DNA of 64,000 nucleotides from Peronospora farinosa (GCA_947646735.1 CANTFK010000990.1:186001-250000), one strand, 5' to 3'. Shown: positions 11,050-22,902, counted from the stretch's first letter. Notes: generated by a model not told the origin, from the sequence alone. Made by a program: numbers and translations.

Positions 11050-13329
11050 TCAAATCGGTGTATACAAGAACCCTGTCTTGAAGAAATTATACTCACGGAA
11101 GTACACTCGGCGGATCACGTGTGGTGCTGCGTATTCAAATATGCTACTGAGCACGTTTTGATCAAGTACAGGCAGCAGTGACGGAGTTTTCTTTTGTTTC
11201 TTGTTTACAAGTTTTGGAGGTGCTTGAGCTCTTAGGACGCTTAAAAAAGCGACTTTGCAATCCATAGAGAAAGCAGTTTTTGTCACAGGTAGTGACTCGA
11301 GATGGTGCGTTTTAAAGTTGTTATAGTGCGTCTGGAAGGCGTTATGATCCGTCGTTTGGGACCGTTGAGCGACAATGTCCAGATACTCGAGCGTACGATT
11401 CTTTTCGAGTAATTTTAATAATGCCGCGTAGCATTGATCCGAGTCGGCTCTCTTGTTCAGGCGAACTCGCAGACGTCTTACACACTTGGTTAGTGGATGT
11501 TTGTGATCACAGAGTGTTTCAGCTATTCCTTGTACATTTCGGACAGAAAGATGGGGCTCGTAGTGTACGGTCAAGTTGCGGAAGTTGCTATTGCGGAAGC
11601 AAAAGCGCATTTCTGTTGTTCGTGTGCTCACAGCTAACTCGACGAGATTCGGACAGGTTGCTACGATGCCTTCCAGTTCATTGGTGTAAATGTCTTTGAA
11701 CTCGAGAGTAAGATGTGTTAGTGAGACACCAACAAGTAGTAGTAAGCCTTGCAGGATGGCTGGATCTGGATCTTCACTAAACTTGATCGCTAACGATGTG
11801 ATACCTGCTAGGCTCTTGGAAGGTCGAGTGAGCTCTCTGTATACCAAGTTGGTACGTTTCACGCGACATCTCCCAAACCCAGGAACAAGGACACTTGCAC
11901 GATCGTTTTCATCGGTTTCAATCATTTGCGTCACTCCCGTGATCTCTCTATCCAATGTAAACCATCGATCTGTGCAGAGAGGTTCTTCCCTTCGAACCGA
12001 TAACAACTCGATTGGTGATCCTGCTTTGATGCAAAGATCTATCCATGCATCAGATGGACAACTTGAATAGCCAAGCAAAGATTCTTCTGGACCCTCTGCT
12101 GCTAACACCGCAGCCATGGACTCAACTGCTTCACTTGTAATCACAACATTATGAAGAGCAAGACTTTCTAGCCGCGAATGAAGGCGAGCTTTCTCCGAGA
12201 AGCAAGCAAAAATGATCCATTGCCACATCCAGCAACGAAGCACCGAGTCTCCGTCGTCATCGTTGCTTTCTCCATCATTCATCTCTAGCGAAAGATGCTT
12301 CGTTGTTTGATTCACCACCACCGCTGAGCACATCCGCTCAAAAACCCATTTCTGCATCACTTCACAGTCAAAGTGCACGAAGCTGGATGCAAGTTGGTTA
12401 GCGTACCCATATTCGGCCACGAGAGGTCCAGTAATACTCGTAGTCTCAAACCCAAAATCCTCCCATTCCGTCGTCTTTGCGCCGCCAAACAGACCAAACA
12501 TTAATTTCCCAACAGTGACCCGAGCTTCCTCTATACTGCCGTTGGACGCAAGTGCTCTCCAAAGTCCATCTTCTCTCAACGCCAACTCCGACACTCGGAT
12601 TCCGTCACGAGCCAGACTCATAACAATCTCGGCCAATTCAGTGCTGATGCTACAACTGCGCAAGTCTACTGTGATGGATTCCAGTACAAACACAGCACTC
12701 AAGGAAGATTGGTCTCGGTTAATGTATTCCTTCCACTGCATCCGAATCATCCTAACCGTCTCTTGTAATTTTCGAAGATACGTAAGCATATCTTTACTAC
12801 TGGAGGTCAACCATGAGCCCAACTGCACCGTAATTGGAATTTCAATCTCTGTCAACATAGTACACGACTTCTTGTTGTTCATAGCTAAAACTTTAGCTAG
12901 AACTTCCTTGTATTCTGCACTTCGACTGATGTACTGATCCGTTCCACAGAACTTCATGATACCCCTCAAAAGGTGGTAGTCATTGTCCGGTCCATTATCA
13001 ATGACTGCAAGTTGAAACCGGGGCATCAAAGTTCCTTCATATCCTTCTTCTTGGTTGTCGATCTCCAGATCGGTGCACTGAAGTAGCAATTTCTTCCACA
13101 AATTATTGTCCACGTGAGCCACTGCAGCTAACAGTCCCAAAGTCTCACAAACTTCTTGGTATTCTCCGACATTCCAACACTTAAAACCTGGTAATTGCAC
13201 CTGTATCCCTTCAAAACATTGCCCAGGTGTATCCCCTATCATCCCTTTTACATATCGTAGATGCCAAGAAATACGTTGGCACCAGGACAACAGAAAGTCC
13301 CATTTGTGGTTCCAGCTAATCTCCTCCAT
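11050..13329 (-). CDS. Leucine-rich hypothetical protein
   Basis: 759 residues in one open frame, not assigned to a named family. The C-terminal half contains irregular leucine-rich stretches such as 'LTHLTLEFKDI', 'CPNLVELAV' and 'RTLEYLDIVA'. These are the pattern of ribonuclease-inhibitor-like or F-box-associated LRR proteins. The last residues, 'LDQNVLSSIFEYAAPHV', resemble the short C-terminal helix often seen in oomycete LRR hypotheticals. No signal peptide or membrane span is seen. A GTGAGT just before the end (about 11095) could be a splice donor, so the extreme C-terminus is uncertain. The start was chosen as the first ATG of the long frame. Confidence 0.6.
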   Translation of the reverse strand: MEEISWNHKWDFLLSWCQRISWHLRYVKGMIGDTPGQCFEGIQVQLPGFKCWNVGEYQEVCETLGLLAAVAHVDNNLWKKLLLQCTDLEIDNQEEGYEGTLMPRFQLAVIDNGPDNDYHLLRGIMKFCGTDQYISRSAEYKEVLAKVLAMNNKKSCTMLTEIEIPITVQLGSWLTSSSKDMLTYLRKLQETVRMIRMQWKEYINRDQSSLSAVFVLESITVDLRSCSISTELAEIVMSLARDGIRVSELALREDGLWRALASNGSIEEARVTVGKLMFGLFGGAKTTEWEDFGFETTSITGPLVAEYGYANQLASSFVHFDCEVMQKWVFERMCSAVVVNQTTKHLSLEMNDGESNDDDGDSVLRCWMWQWIIFACFSEKARLHSRLESLALHNVVITSEAVESMAAVLAAEGPEESLLGYSSCPSDAWIDLCIKAGSPIELLSVRREEPLCTDRWFTLDREITGVTQMIETDENDRASVLVPGFGRCRVKRTNLVYRELTRPSKSLAGITSLAIKFSEDPDPAILQGLLLLVGVSLTHLTLEFKDIYTNELEGIVATCPNLVELAVSTRTTEMRFCFRNSNFRNLTVHYEPHLSVRNVQGIAETLCDHKHPLTKCVRRLRVRLNKRADSDQCYAALLKLLEKNRTLEYLDIVAQRSQTTDHNAFQTHYNNFKTHHLESLPVTKTAFSMDCKVAFLSVLRAQAPPKLVNKKQKKTPSLLPVLDQNVLSSIFEYAAPHVIRRVYFREYNFFKTGFLYTPI

Positions 13330-13465
13330 TCATTAAAGAAATTCCAAAATACGACAGAATTCCTTTGTTATCATCAAAATGGTATTTCTTCTCAGTCAAA
13401 TACACTTAACCCATGGATGTGTATCCATGTGTACCATGATTGTCGAAATATTGACTGATACAGAT

Positions 13466-15259
13466 TCAATGCGTTGGTAGTCCACAGTCTTTCGGGAGAC
13501 TCAAAAACTGGTCGAATGCATTTACTGATATGCCTCGAAAGTTTTGGTTAGATCTGGAATCTTGTCGAACTTGTCCAGAAGTAAGAGCTCCTCGATTTCG
13601 AAGTTCAGCAGCTATTCGTAAGAGCGCTGAAATTTCCACATAACCTCCAGCTACCGCCTGTGACAACGGTGTCTCTCCTATTGCGTTCTTTATGTTTGGT
13701 AATGCACCATTGCTAAGTAGTGCACGTACAACTTCAAGATGTCCTTGGGTAGCTGCAAGAAGTAGCGGGGTATCGCCATTACAGCTTTGAGCATTTCTAT
13801 TCGCTCCGTGACTCAAAAGCACGTGAACGGCCTCGACTCGACCACGCAGAGCTGCAGTGGACAATGCCGTGTATCCACGCGTACGATTAGGAGCATCAAC
13901 AAAGGCTCCATTTTCCAGTAAGAGTTTCACGACAACCGCTTGTCCATTCCGAGCTGCGAGCTCTAACGCTCGATTACCATCGCTATTATCAGCTTCGACG
14001 TTCGCCCCACGACTCAGTAGCAGTTGAACTATGTCCACGAATCCGCGCTTAGCAGCAGCCATAAGTGGTGTATCTCCTCTCCAATCTGCAGTGTCCGCTG
14101 CAGCTCCGCCTACATCCAGCAGTAGCTCACACACAGCTTTATGCCGTTTTACTGCTGCCAAGTACAGCGCCGTGCACCCTTTCTTGCTCTTGATCTCAAT
14201 AGCGTCCACATCCTGCTGGAAGGACAACGGTATCAGCTCTGCAACGATACAGGTGTGGCCGTGGACTGCTGCATACATGAGCGATGTCAAGCCGTTGACT
14301 TGATCACGTGCTGTAGAGTCTGCTCCAGCACCCAGTAGCTCCCGCACAATTTCCAATTGACCATCACCAGCTGCAAGATGAAGAGCTGAAAGACCAGACT
14401 TACTCAATAGTTCTAGCCTCGCTTGTCTTGTCCCTAAAAGTTCTACCAGTGCAAGTTGTCCGTTCCTCGAGCTGTACATCAGTGGTGTCATTCCTTCCGT
14501 ATCCGTCGTATCCACATTGGCACCAGCATTCAGTAGTAGTTGAGCAATGGCTAATCGATCCCATTGTGTCGCAATGCTCAAAGCTGTCTCTCCTTTGGCA
14601 TTTTGTGTCTCTAGTGAAGCACCGCGACTAATGAAACTCTGTACAATATCCTCATGTCCTTCAAGTGTTGCCAGCATCAAGGGTGTCCAATGGTTCCGAT
14701 CCGTGCGATCCATTGCAGCCCCAGCATTCAGCAGCAGTTCAACAATTTCCAGCTGCCCGACTGTAGCGGCCACTCGCAGTGCAGTATCTCCCTCCAAGTT
14801 TTGAGCATCAACGGAGACGCCTCGGTCCAATAGACTGCGTACATTGTTCGTATGACCTCTTTTGGCTGCTAGAATCAAAGCTGTAGCGTACGTTTTGGAA
14901 TCTCTCGCATCGACTCGTGGTAGACCTTCTTCTTTCAGTACTCGAAGTACATCCAATTGAGTGCGAGCGATAGCAAGTTGTTGAGAGACTCTACGTTTCT
15001 TGGTAGTAGTTGGTCCTTTTGGTATCCCGCAACTAAGCATTGTGTATTTCAGATCCATGTCCATGGATAGAGGTGTCCAGCCATTTCCATTACCGGACAT
15101 TCTTGATGGTCGCGGATTAAAATGTGAAGTCGACAAACACCTTTGGTCGGTGGTGTACGAGTTTTCATGCAGTCGTGACAGATCAGTGACGATGACTCGA
15201 GTCCAGTGACTTGAATGGTTCAGAATGAAGTTGTTCCATGCAGTGAGGGTTAAACACAC
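13466..15259 (-). CDS. Ankyrin-repeat protein
   Basis: 597 residues with about 12-13 consecutive ankyrin repeats from roughly residue 120 to 560. They are recognised by repeated 'G.TALH.AA..GH..IV..LL..GA' units, for example 'GDTALRVAATVGQLEIVELLLNAGA' shortened here to its key positions. The N-terminal 110 residues are not repeat-like. An internal Met (residue 54, 'MSGNGNGW') could be the true start. Ankyrin stacks act as protein-binding scaffolds; no catalytic domain is attached, so the partner is unknown. No signal peptide or membrane span is apparent. It lies head-to-tail with the leucine-rich gene, about 137 bases apart. Confidence 0.8.
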   Translation of the reverse strand: MCLTLTAWNNFILNHSSHWTRVIVTDLSRLHENSYTTDQRCLSTSHFNPRPSRMSGNGNGWTPLSMDMDLKYTMLSCGIPKGPTTTKKRRVSQQLAIARTQLDVLRVLKEEGLPRVDARDSKTYATALILAAKRGHTNNVRSLLDRGVSVDAQNLEGDTALRVAATVGQLEIVELLLNAGAAMDRTDRNHWTPLMLATLEGHEDIVQSFISRGASLETQNAKGETALSIATQWDRLAIAQLLLNAGANVDTTDTEGMTPLMYSSRNGQLALVELLGTRQARLELLSKSGLSALHLAAGDGQLEIVRELLGAGADSTARDQVNGLTSLMYAAVHGHTCIVAELIPLSFQQDVDAIEIKSKKGCTALYLAAVKRHKAVCELLLDVGGAAADTADWRGDTPLMAAAKRGFVDIVQLLLSRGANVEADNSDGNRALELAARNGQAVVVKLLLENGAFVDAPNRTRGYTALSTAALRGRVEAVHVLLSHGANRNAQSCNGDTPLLLAATQGHLEVVRALLSNGALPNIKNAIGETPLSQAVAGGYVEISALLRIAAELRNRGALTSGQVRQDSRSNQNFRGISVNAFDQFLSLPKDCGLPTH

Positions 15260-16632
15260 ATCCTTTATATGAGAGTTACGTAAGTAATACTAGATGGAAG
15301 CAAACGAACGGTGGGAGCTAACGAAAACATAATTTGTCATCCATGGACTAGCGAATGCAACCTCCGCACGGATGCTAGAAGAATTAGCCTTTATGACAAG
15401 TAAGTTTTCCAATCGATGAACATGGGCCAGTCAGTGGATGGATGATAGGTAAATCGGTACAACGTGCAACTAATTTCAGAACTTGACAACTAGTTTGACC
15501 GTCTCTCTCTACGTGCGTTGGTTTTCATCGATAAATCCCGTTCTACAAACGTCGTGCCGTACTGTACGCTTTGTAGTGAATGCTTTCAACAAAGCTACGT
15601 ACGTACGAAGCGCGAAGTGTGAATGGAATCAACACTTTCAACGAAATGAAAATTGGAAATACTGACGAACCCATTTGTTTCTTACATGAGGATCATCACA
15701 TTAGCAACGTATATCTATCATAGCTGGAAACATACATGAGCTTCGAAAAGCTGCAAAAGAAGAATTAGAAGCAGCGAGGAGGATCACCTGCAATTTATTG
15801 CCGCCTTGACGCGCAGACAAGCCGAGCGGGTGTCAAGCGCGAATCGTAGCAAAAAGGCACTGCGTGCATGGTGTAGAGAGTATATATAGTAAACCAGTTT
15901 TACACTAGTCAACACCTCTTGATCGCCGGCGCCGATATAGCATACATCATTGTCGGCTAGATAAACTCGCAATGTCGCAATGCCGTGTATAGTAAGCAAG
16001 ACCAGTCCTAGGTAGGTGCTTACGGGCTCCATGGTACCTCAGATGGTCTTGCTCGCCATAGCATGGATCAGTAACGTATTGACGTTGCTATCACGGGTAT
16101 GACCTCTTCGATTTCGTTTCTTGCATGAAGTCCGTCATTGTTTATCTAATGGACAAGAATAATCGTGAGTGGTATTTACGGTAGTGCTTGAACTCGGTCA
16201 ACTGCATTGGGTACGACTAAATCGTGGATATATCGCTGGCTTCAAGCTCGTGGTGTTCCTGGGTGGTATCATATTTGCTCTGGGCTTCCAATGTCCATCG
16301 AAGATCATAATGTACAGCTTGTAAAAGTCATAAGAAGCGCATTGCTAGCGCATACAGAGACAGACATTTACGCCGGCTTAGCTTGTGGATTAGTTGTTCA
16401 TACTATATGTTCTTCATTCGTCAAACTTGCATACGCGGGCGATCGTCAGGAACGATATGCCATCGTAAGCACTGAGGCTGATCCAAGTTTTCACAAACCG
16501 TAATGTGTTGGCGTTTGACGTCTTCTCCAGCTACAAATTGCTGTTTGCCGAGATATCAACATTAAATCTGTCATGGGCGGCGGAAGCCAGCGACGAACAA
16601 AACGGAAGCTTACTATTGTGCCTACCCACTCG
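15260..16632. other. Intergenic stretch, no supported gene
   Basis: About 1.4 kb. It holds an 82-codon frame on the minus strand (15784-16032) with a hydrophobic start, and a 98-codon frame on the plus strand (16207-16503). Neither shows a motif, repeat or splice context that supports a gene. Confidence 0.5.
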
Positions 16633-19600
16633 TTACGTCTCGGCTGCCTCCTTTTTCTCCTCTACAGTCACTTTTGTCTCCTCCCTCCGTTTCTCCACGG
16701 TCGGTTCTACAACCACTACGTGCTGCGTGTCACTGCTACCAACAATGCTCCTGTCGTCGTTGTCTGCATTTACGGCTTTGCCAGCAGGAACGGCAGACTC
16801 ATTACTGGTCTCGGCCGTAGCTGCAATAGCTGACGGAGTGTTAGTAGAAATACTAGTATATGGCTCTGAGCCAGCAGCTGCAGTGCTATCTTTCAGCTCA
16901 GAAACCTCTTCGACTTCTTCCATCGTTACATCCATATCGTTGCCGCTGCTATTAGGCTCAGCTATAGATTCGGCATCTGTCTCGGAATTTTCGACATTGA
17001 ATGCAATGACAGGACTACACGTAGCAGCGGCCAAATTCGAAGCGTCGTTATCCGTGTTATCGGGTTTTGTCCTTACTTCCGTGATTATTCCAATTGTGAC
17101 ATCAGAACGTGCGTGTATGGCCTTAATTTCTGCGTTCGGGGCATCAGCTTCAGTGGTTAAGCTAGCATCTTTATCCATGACAACTTTCTCTCTTTCCATA
17201 CCAAGTTCAGCATCTCCTTTGACACAAAATCCACAGTTATCTGTAGTCTTTGTTTCTGCGTTCGCAGTTTCCGACTTAATTGCTCCGCACACTTCCGTCG
17301 TGATTGCTGTGTCCCCTTCCGACTTACTTGCTGCGTCACCTTCCGACTTGGTTGCTGCGTCACCTTCCGACTTATTTGCTGCGTCACCTTCCGACTTATT
17401 TGCTGCGTCCCCTTCCGAATTACTTGCTGCGTCCCCTTCCGTCGTGATTGCTGTGTCCTCTTCCGACTTACTTGCTGCGTCACCTTCCGTCCTGATTGCT
17501 GTGTCCCCTTCCGACCTACTTGCTGCGTCACTCTTCCGACTTACTTGCTGCGTCACCTTCCGACTTACTTGCTGCGTCACCTTCCGACTTACTTGCTGCG
17601 TCACCTTCCAACTTGGTTGCTGCGTCCCCTTCCGACTTACTTGCTGCGTCCCCTTCCGACTTACTTGCTGCACCCCCTTCCGACTTACTTGCTGCACCCC
17701 CCTCCGACCTACTTGCTGCGTCCCCTTCCGACTTACTTGCTGCGTCCCCTTCCGTCTTACTTGCTGTGTCCCCTTCCGACCTACTTGCTGCGTCCCCTTC
17801 CGTATAAGTACCTTCTAATTTTTGGGTCGAACCTTGCGTTCTGGAATCGACGGTGGTAGAATCAACATGTTCTTTGTGCACGTTTGCAACTTCAGTTGCT
17901 ATTTTGTCTTTCGTTTTGACATCTGAGGGTAAAATAGCGAACAACTCCTCTCGAACATCAGGTAATTGAGTCAACATGGGCTCGTAAAAGTGACGACATC
18001 CAGCAAACACAGGACTACTCCATAAAGCTTCAAATTCTTCCAAAGAAAAGCAGCTGCTACGCAATACACCCAAGGTTTTCTTGAGATACGAAGCAATCAT
18101 TGCGTCACCACCGGCCGCGGAGCCCCCTTGCTCGACCGTAGCAAATAACGACGACAGCATCATCACTGTTTTCTCATGAAACGCAGGTGTTGGGAAGCTT
18201 TGGACTACCCGTTGACGCTTGCGCTTTTTCAATGACGTATCATCCGTGGCAGCAGTGTCGTGCATGTCCTCTACTCGTTCAACTGCTCCTTCAACAAAAT
18301 GCACAAGAAACCCGGTCTCCTCCTTGGCTGCTTGAATACGTTTCGCCAAAACGCAAACAAAAAAGCCGTCGACGATCTGTTTCCACACTTCCAAAGCTTG
18401 CAGCTGTTCGCTGAGTGTCATTGTCACCTCTCCATTTTCAGCAGACGTTGTCCCGACATCATTACCATTGCTGCTGCTGGTACTTGCAGCAGCCAGCTTT
18501 ACTTGCTCTAACACAACTTCGGTCACTGCATGAAGAAAGACGCGATCACGCAAAAGCGATTCATCCTCAGCTGAAAGCAAATGATGTAACAGCTGCGACC
18601 CCGCATCAATCTGACGGTCTACCAGGCATTGTACGGCAAAGGACTTGGCCATGGCGCGAATTGCTGAGCTTGCGCGCAGCACGTTGTCCCACAAGACAGC
18701 ACTTAAAACATCTTGCTTCACTGTCGAGTCTAAATCAGGCTGCAAGCCGACGGGAAACGCATAGTAAATTCGAAAACTAATCATCGTGCGCAACAAAAGC
18801 GGAAGCACGACGCGCATTGTGATTACTTGTGGCGCACGCAATACAAAATCTTGCTTTCGAATCATTCGACGCACGCTAGACGGGTTGCCAATTTGTAAAA
18901 GTTGCACAAGTGCACGGCAAATCGAATTATCGGTAGGCAATTCTTTTCTCTGCCAACACACCACTAGGTTTTTCATGAGAGCATCACATATAAGTTGTTT
19001 CACAAGCGGATCAGACAAAACTAGTGCCACATCCGCCAGCTGCTCATCGCACAAACCTTCCAGAATCATTCCCGATTGGTCCACATCACCAAAGTCATTA
19101 ATCGTGACAGTTCCCGAACTCGTGAGCATGCTAACAGCCTCGCTCGTTGGGCCAGTTCCGGTTTTGCGACGCTTTTTAGTGCGGATCCGCTGTGGCTCGC
19201 CACGTAAAGCTACAGCATTTCGCTCAATTATTTCAATGCCTCGCTTGCCAATTCGCTTTCCTTCCTTATAAAAGATAGACGTGTCCGGGTTAAAAGTCAT
19301 ACAGTTTCGGATCATGAGGTTGAAATCCAACACAAAACCATCGAGTGTCTTGTACTTGCCGCGCTTGGCTTTTCTCCGCATCGTCGACAAGTCCATGGGA
19401 TCCTTAACAATCTCCCGATACTTCGGCACGTCATCAGGAACTGGCTCCGCAAATATCAAACGAGCATCAATTTTTGTAATCTTGTCAAGCACTGCAAGAA
19501 GTTCATCCACAGGCGGTGGCCCTAATACAACTTCAAAACTCTCTTCTTCCTCCTCTGCACCGCTTTTCTTTCGAAACTTTTTATTAGCTGGCAAGTCGGA

Positions 19601-20812
19601 TGTGCGTAATCGACCAATAAATCCGAGCAATTCATGAAGTTGAGCGATTTCAAGCGTCTGGTTCTTCACCGCTCGATCTAAAAACCAAATGAATTTATGT
19701 AACGGATCGGTTCGCAAAAGTGTCGTCGTCTTGTCACGCTGGAGGTTCGCAAGGTCACTGCGCATAGCGCCAAGAAGCGACACATAATCCACATATTCTT
19801 TCGGATGATTGTTCGTAGCACTACCAGGAATGCTCGCAGCCATCACATAACCGCGCCAAATCTCCAATGTAGACAGGTATAGCGCCTCTGAGTCACCAAG
19901 CATTTCTACTAGCTCCATCAGCGCCGGATTATTACGCCGCCGCTCATCCGGTGAGTACGAAGGTCGTCGTTCATTGCTAAAACCAGACACAGCCGTCAAT
20001 GACGAGCTAGTAGCATCCGCAGAAGACGGTACGTGACTCGAAACGTTCCACAAACTTCCACCTGCTGATTCATCTAAACTGCGTTTCCTCTTCTGAGTAC
20101 TAGTTCGCATCGTATTGTTGTTATTTCTCCTCGACAATAAACACTGTGGAGTCACTGATCCCGATGTCGGATGGTTCAAATACCATTCCAGCTGTTCAGT
20201 CACATATTCACGCGTGCATTTCTCCACTAGTAGCTGTAGTTCTCTTCTATCCACCTGCAAGATCTTTCTCTTTACATGGACCGGTAACTCGGCTAAAATA
20301 CGTCGGTTCTCTGTCAATTCACGTAGATACAACTCTGGCGTCTCTTCCTGTTTAGCTAATACAGCAATTGGAATAGATCGCAGCTCACGGAATTCAATGT
20401 ACGGAAATGTCTGTTCTAATACGCGAGGCAGTTCACTCTGTGGCAAATCTGCAATGCGCAATAACATCTCATTCTTCATCTGATCCAGTAGTGACTGGTA
20501 CACACTAGAACGTGGTACTTGCAATAGATCCAGTAACTGCATTGCCGGAGTGAATGTCGTCGTTGGTTTCTCCTTTTCTTTACTCTCTTCCTTACGTACA
20601 AACAGCTGCGCATGAGCTTCTGCAACGCCATGGGCTGCTTGAAAGTCTCGAATCGCTACTTCAATGTTAGGAGCTGTACTTAGTAGTTCCTTAACAGCAG
20701 CGCCGCCTCGTGCGCCGATCCGCAGCTTCTCGGTCACGGATGAAGTGGGTATAAACTGAGGCAGCTTGAGCTTAAGACGCAGCTTCAAGAATTCGCCGCC
20801 AGCCTCACTCAT
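16633..20812 (-). CDS. NELF-B (COBRA1) homologue with inserted bromodomain; apparent frameshift near the C-terminus
   Basis: The uninterrupted frame is 17528-20812 (1094 residues). Residues 1-205 and 295-405 resemble NELF-B: 'AIRDFQAAHGV', 'LLDLLQVPRSSVYQSLLDQ', and 'DPLHKFIWFLDRAV' matching the conserved DPxHKFxWxLD box. Residues about 435-535 form a bromodomain with 'PKYREIVKDPMDLSTM' and 'NCMTFNPDTS', including the acetyl-lysine-binding Asn. Residues about 575-960 return to NELF-B ('LVLSDPLVKQL', 'PLLLRTMISF'). NELF-B is a core subunit of the negative elongation factor that pauses RNA polymerase II; the bromodomain would add an acetyl-chromatin reader (inference). From residue about 1000 the tail is an SEGDAASK repeat array. 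One extra base at about 17531 shifts the frame, and the array plus an acidic tail continue in the next frame to 16633. Confidence 0.8.
17300..17808 (-). repeat. 24-bp tandem array (SEGDAASK octapeptides)
   Basis: About 20 copies of a 24-base unit encoding Ser-Glu-Gly-Asp-Ala-Ala-Ser-Lys with Arg, Thr, Asn or Gly variants. The array crosses the single-base insertion near 17531. Because stop codons are absent from the unit in several frames, long spurious ORFs appear on both strands here. Confidence 0.9.
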
Positions 20813-21087
20813 GCTGCTGCCTGTCGTTCTATTGAGTCAATATACTGCGAGAAAGGGGGAGGTCTTCAAGTTGGTTGAAGTTCGGACGGACTGACTGGCT
20901 TGGGCGACTTGGGCAAGAGAGGGTAAATTCAATACTGACACTCGGCTCTCCAGTGCGGAATGTACAGAGTGAATGTTTAAACTTTATATTTGTAAGATTA
21001 GCGAAAACCACGTGAGATTCGTACTTAGCGTGATTCCGCACTGGTCGGCCAGCCACAATTTCATTCGTGGAGAGGACGGAGACGGTC
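20813..21087. promoter_or_regulatory. Shared divergent promoter region of NELF-B-like gene and NAA10
   Basis: Only 275 bases separate the two divergent start codons (20812 minus, 21088 plus). No TATA-like element stands out. Both genes are expected to be housekeeping genes, which fits a bidirectional promoter (inference). Confidence 0.5.
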
Positions 21088-22033
21088 ATGGTATCGATCC
21101 GAAACGCAACGGTAGGTCAATTAAGGCGTGCCTAAGAGAAGAGAAATGGATTGATGTATGAAATACATGCGTATACGGTCTAACGTGCGAAATCTTGAGC
21201 TGTACCACGTGTAACTAGAGGTTGTATCTTGTTGTTAATGTTTCCCCCTCTGTTGTTATATATATTCCTATAGGCAGATGATCTCCTACAAGTGCAAAAC
21301 TCGAATCTCTGGTGTTTGCCAGAGAATTATCAGATGAAGTACTATTACTATCATATCATGACGTGGCCACAGCTGCTTTATGTGGCTGAAGAACGTGGTG
21401 GCAAGATCGTTGGCTACGTGCTGGCCAAAATGTACGTGGAATAGAATATTCCAATTGAGAAAGAAAGGAATGACTTACAAAATCTCTGTGCTGTTATAAT
21501 GTAGGGAAGAGGAAGCGTCAGTGCCCCATGGCCACATTACATCATTGGCCGTGCTACGCACGCACCGCAAGTGCGGCCTTGCTACAAAGCTCATGCAGGC
21601 TGCCCGTATGTTGCTGGAAGTGTTTTTGATCTTGTATGAGACACTTTTGACTGATGTGATGTGGTGCTTTGTGTGATGCAGAGCGTGCTATGGTAGAGAG
21701 TTTTGGAGCCGAGTACGTGTCGCTGCACGTCCGTGAGGGTAATGTCGCAGCTATTCACCTGTACCGCATCACACTCAAGTACCAGTACGTTGATATGACT
21801 GTCAAAACGAAGGCAATTATTATTCACGTTTATTTTATATTGGGGTATAATTGGACAGGGTGTATGACATTGAAAAGGGATATTATGCTGATGGGGAGGA
21901 CGCCTATGATATGCGCATGCCGTTTACGGAAAAGTGTCAGCAGGCATTTGCCTCGCAAGTAAACCGGTACAAGAAGGTCCTGGCAGAGAAGGAGGCTAAG
22001 GCTGCTGAGGAAGCTGCTGCCTTAATTGCTTGA
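21088..22033 (+). CDS. NAA10: N-alpha-acetyltransferase 10, catalytic subunit of NatA (5 exons)
   Basis: Inferred exons are 21088-21111, 21274-21431, 21505-21605, 21682-21784 and 21859-22033, all GT-AG with matching phases, giving 186 residues. The protein follows the very conserved family pattern: N-terminal 'IRNAT', then '[14 protein letters not shown]', '[10 protein letters not shown]', '[11 protein letters not shown]', the acetyl-CoA P-loop region '[11 protein letters not shown]', '[16 protein letters not shown]' and '[11 protein letters not shown]'. NAA10 with NAA15 acetylates nascent N-termini exposed by methionine aminopeptidase, at the ribosome. The C-terminal Ala/Glu/Lys-rich tail is short and lineage-specific. 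The start codon is fixed by the family N-terminus even though the first exon has only eight codons. Confidence 0.95.
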
Positions 22034-22902
22034 TAGCGTGAGGTGAAGGGGAGGTATCCCACATGGTGGTTGGTCACTGACTGTTAAGATACAATGGTGC
22101 TGGATGCGGTAAAAGTAATCGATAGACTATCGTTGATATTTGGCAGCTGACCAGCCTCGTAGTTTCTCACTTGTTCCTGACTTGCCAGCATTTTTGAACA
22201 TGCACAACATTTTCTATGTTTTTAAAAGGCGCTATGAGGCTATCAGACGTATACTTGCCTCTTGCTGTAAGATTCTTACATATGATAGCCGTTCAGATGA
22301 TATCATTGACGGCGGAGCATTTTCAAGTGTCTTTGCAGCTCCTGTTCGTAATCATTGTTGTCTTTCTCAACCGTTTGTGCCCACTTCGTTTAGTTGATAC
22401 AAGTGCATCGTTTGTTTGCCGAGGAGTCAAAAGCTACTACCATCTCGCTTGCAATGTAGTTGAGTGCTGTCGCTGGAAGTCCAGGACTGTCTTGAGATCC
22501 TCTGCCCATTTTGTGCTTCCCACAAAGTAGAGCAGTCTAAACATTGCGCCAGACACACATATATCGCCACCTGTTTGCTCTCATAGTTGTCACACATGAG
22601 GCAAGTAAAACTGGTAAAGTCTTGAATTCCAGCGATGTTCATCATAATATTATTTGTACTGGTAGCTCTTGAATACTATCTACGAAAACAATAAGCAAGC
22701 AAGAAGTTGAGCTTCACTTAATCTCACCGTCATCCACCAGGTGACACACATACATCAAATTGACACCTCAGACTATAGTTGAAGATTTTTGCAATACAGC
22801 ATCGACTTCACTGAGCTTGAGACGCTCCTGCACACATCAAAACTACTGCTCGCGCTGGGATGGGGTGCTATTTCAGCACAGTAAATAAGGTTGGAATCGA
22901 AC
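22034..22902. other. Intergenic stretch between convergent genes
   Basis: About 870 bases between the 3' ends of NAA10 and the C2/acidic-tail gene. Only short frames without motifs are present. Confidence 0.5.

Noticed and set aside
15784..16503. Short frames (82 and 98 codons) as possible small secreted proteins
   Set aside because: There is no clear signal peptide cleavage site, no motif and no splice support, and frames of this size are expected by chance.
17290..17810. Regular 24-bp repeats that could suggest a CRISPR-like or satellite array
   Set aside because: There are no spacers, the unit is a multiple of three, and it reads as an in-frame octapeptide repeat joined to a conserved protein.
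16505..17818. 437-codon plus-strand open frame opposite the NELF-B-like gene tail
   Set aside because: It is produced by the 24-bp array, which lacks stops in several frames. Its sequence is low-complexity, and the bromodomain gene on the other strand explains the region.
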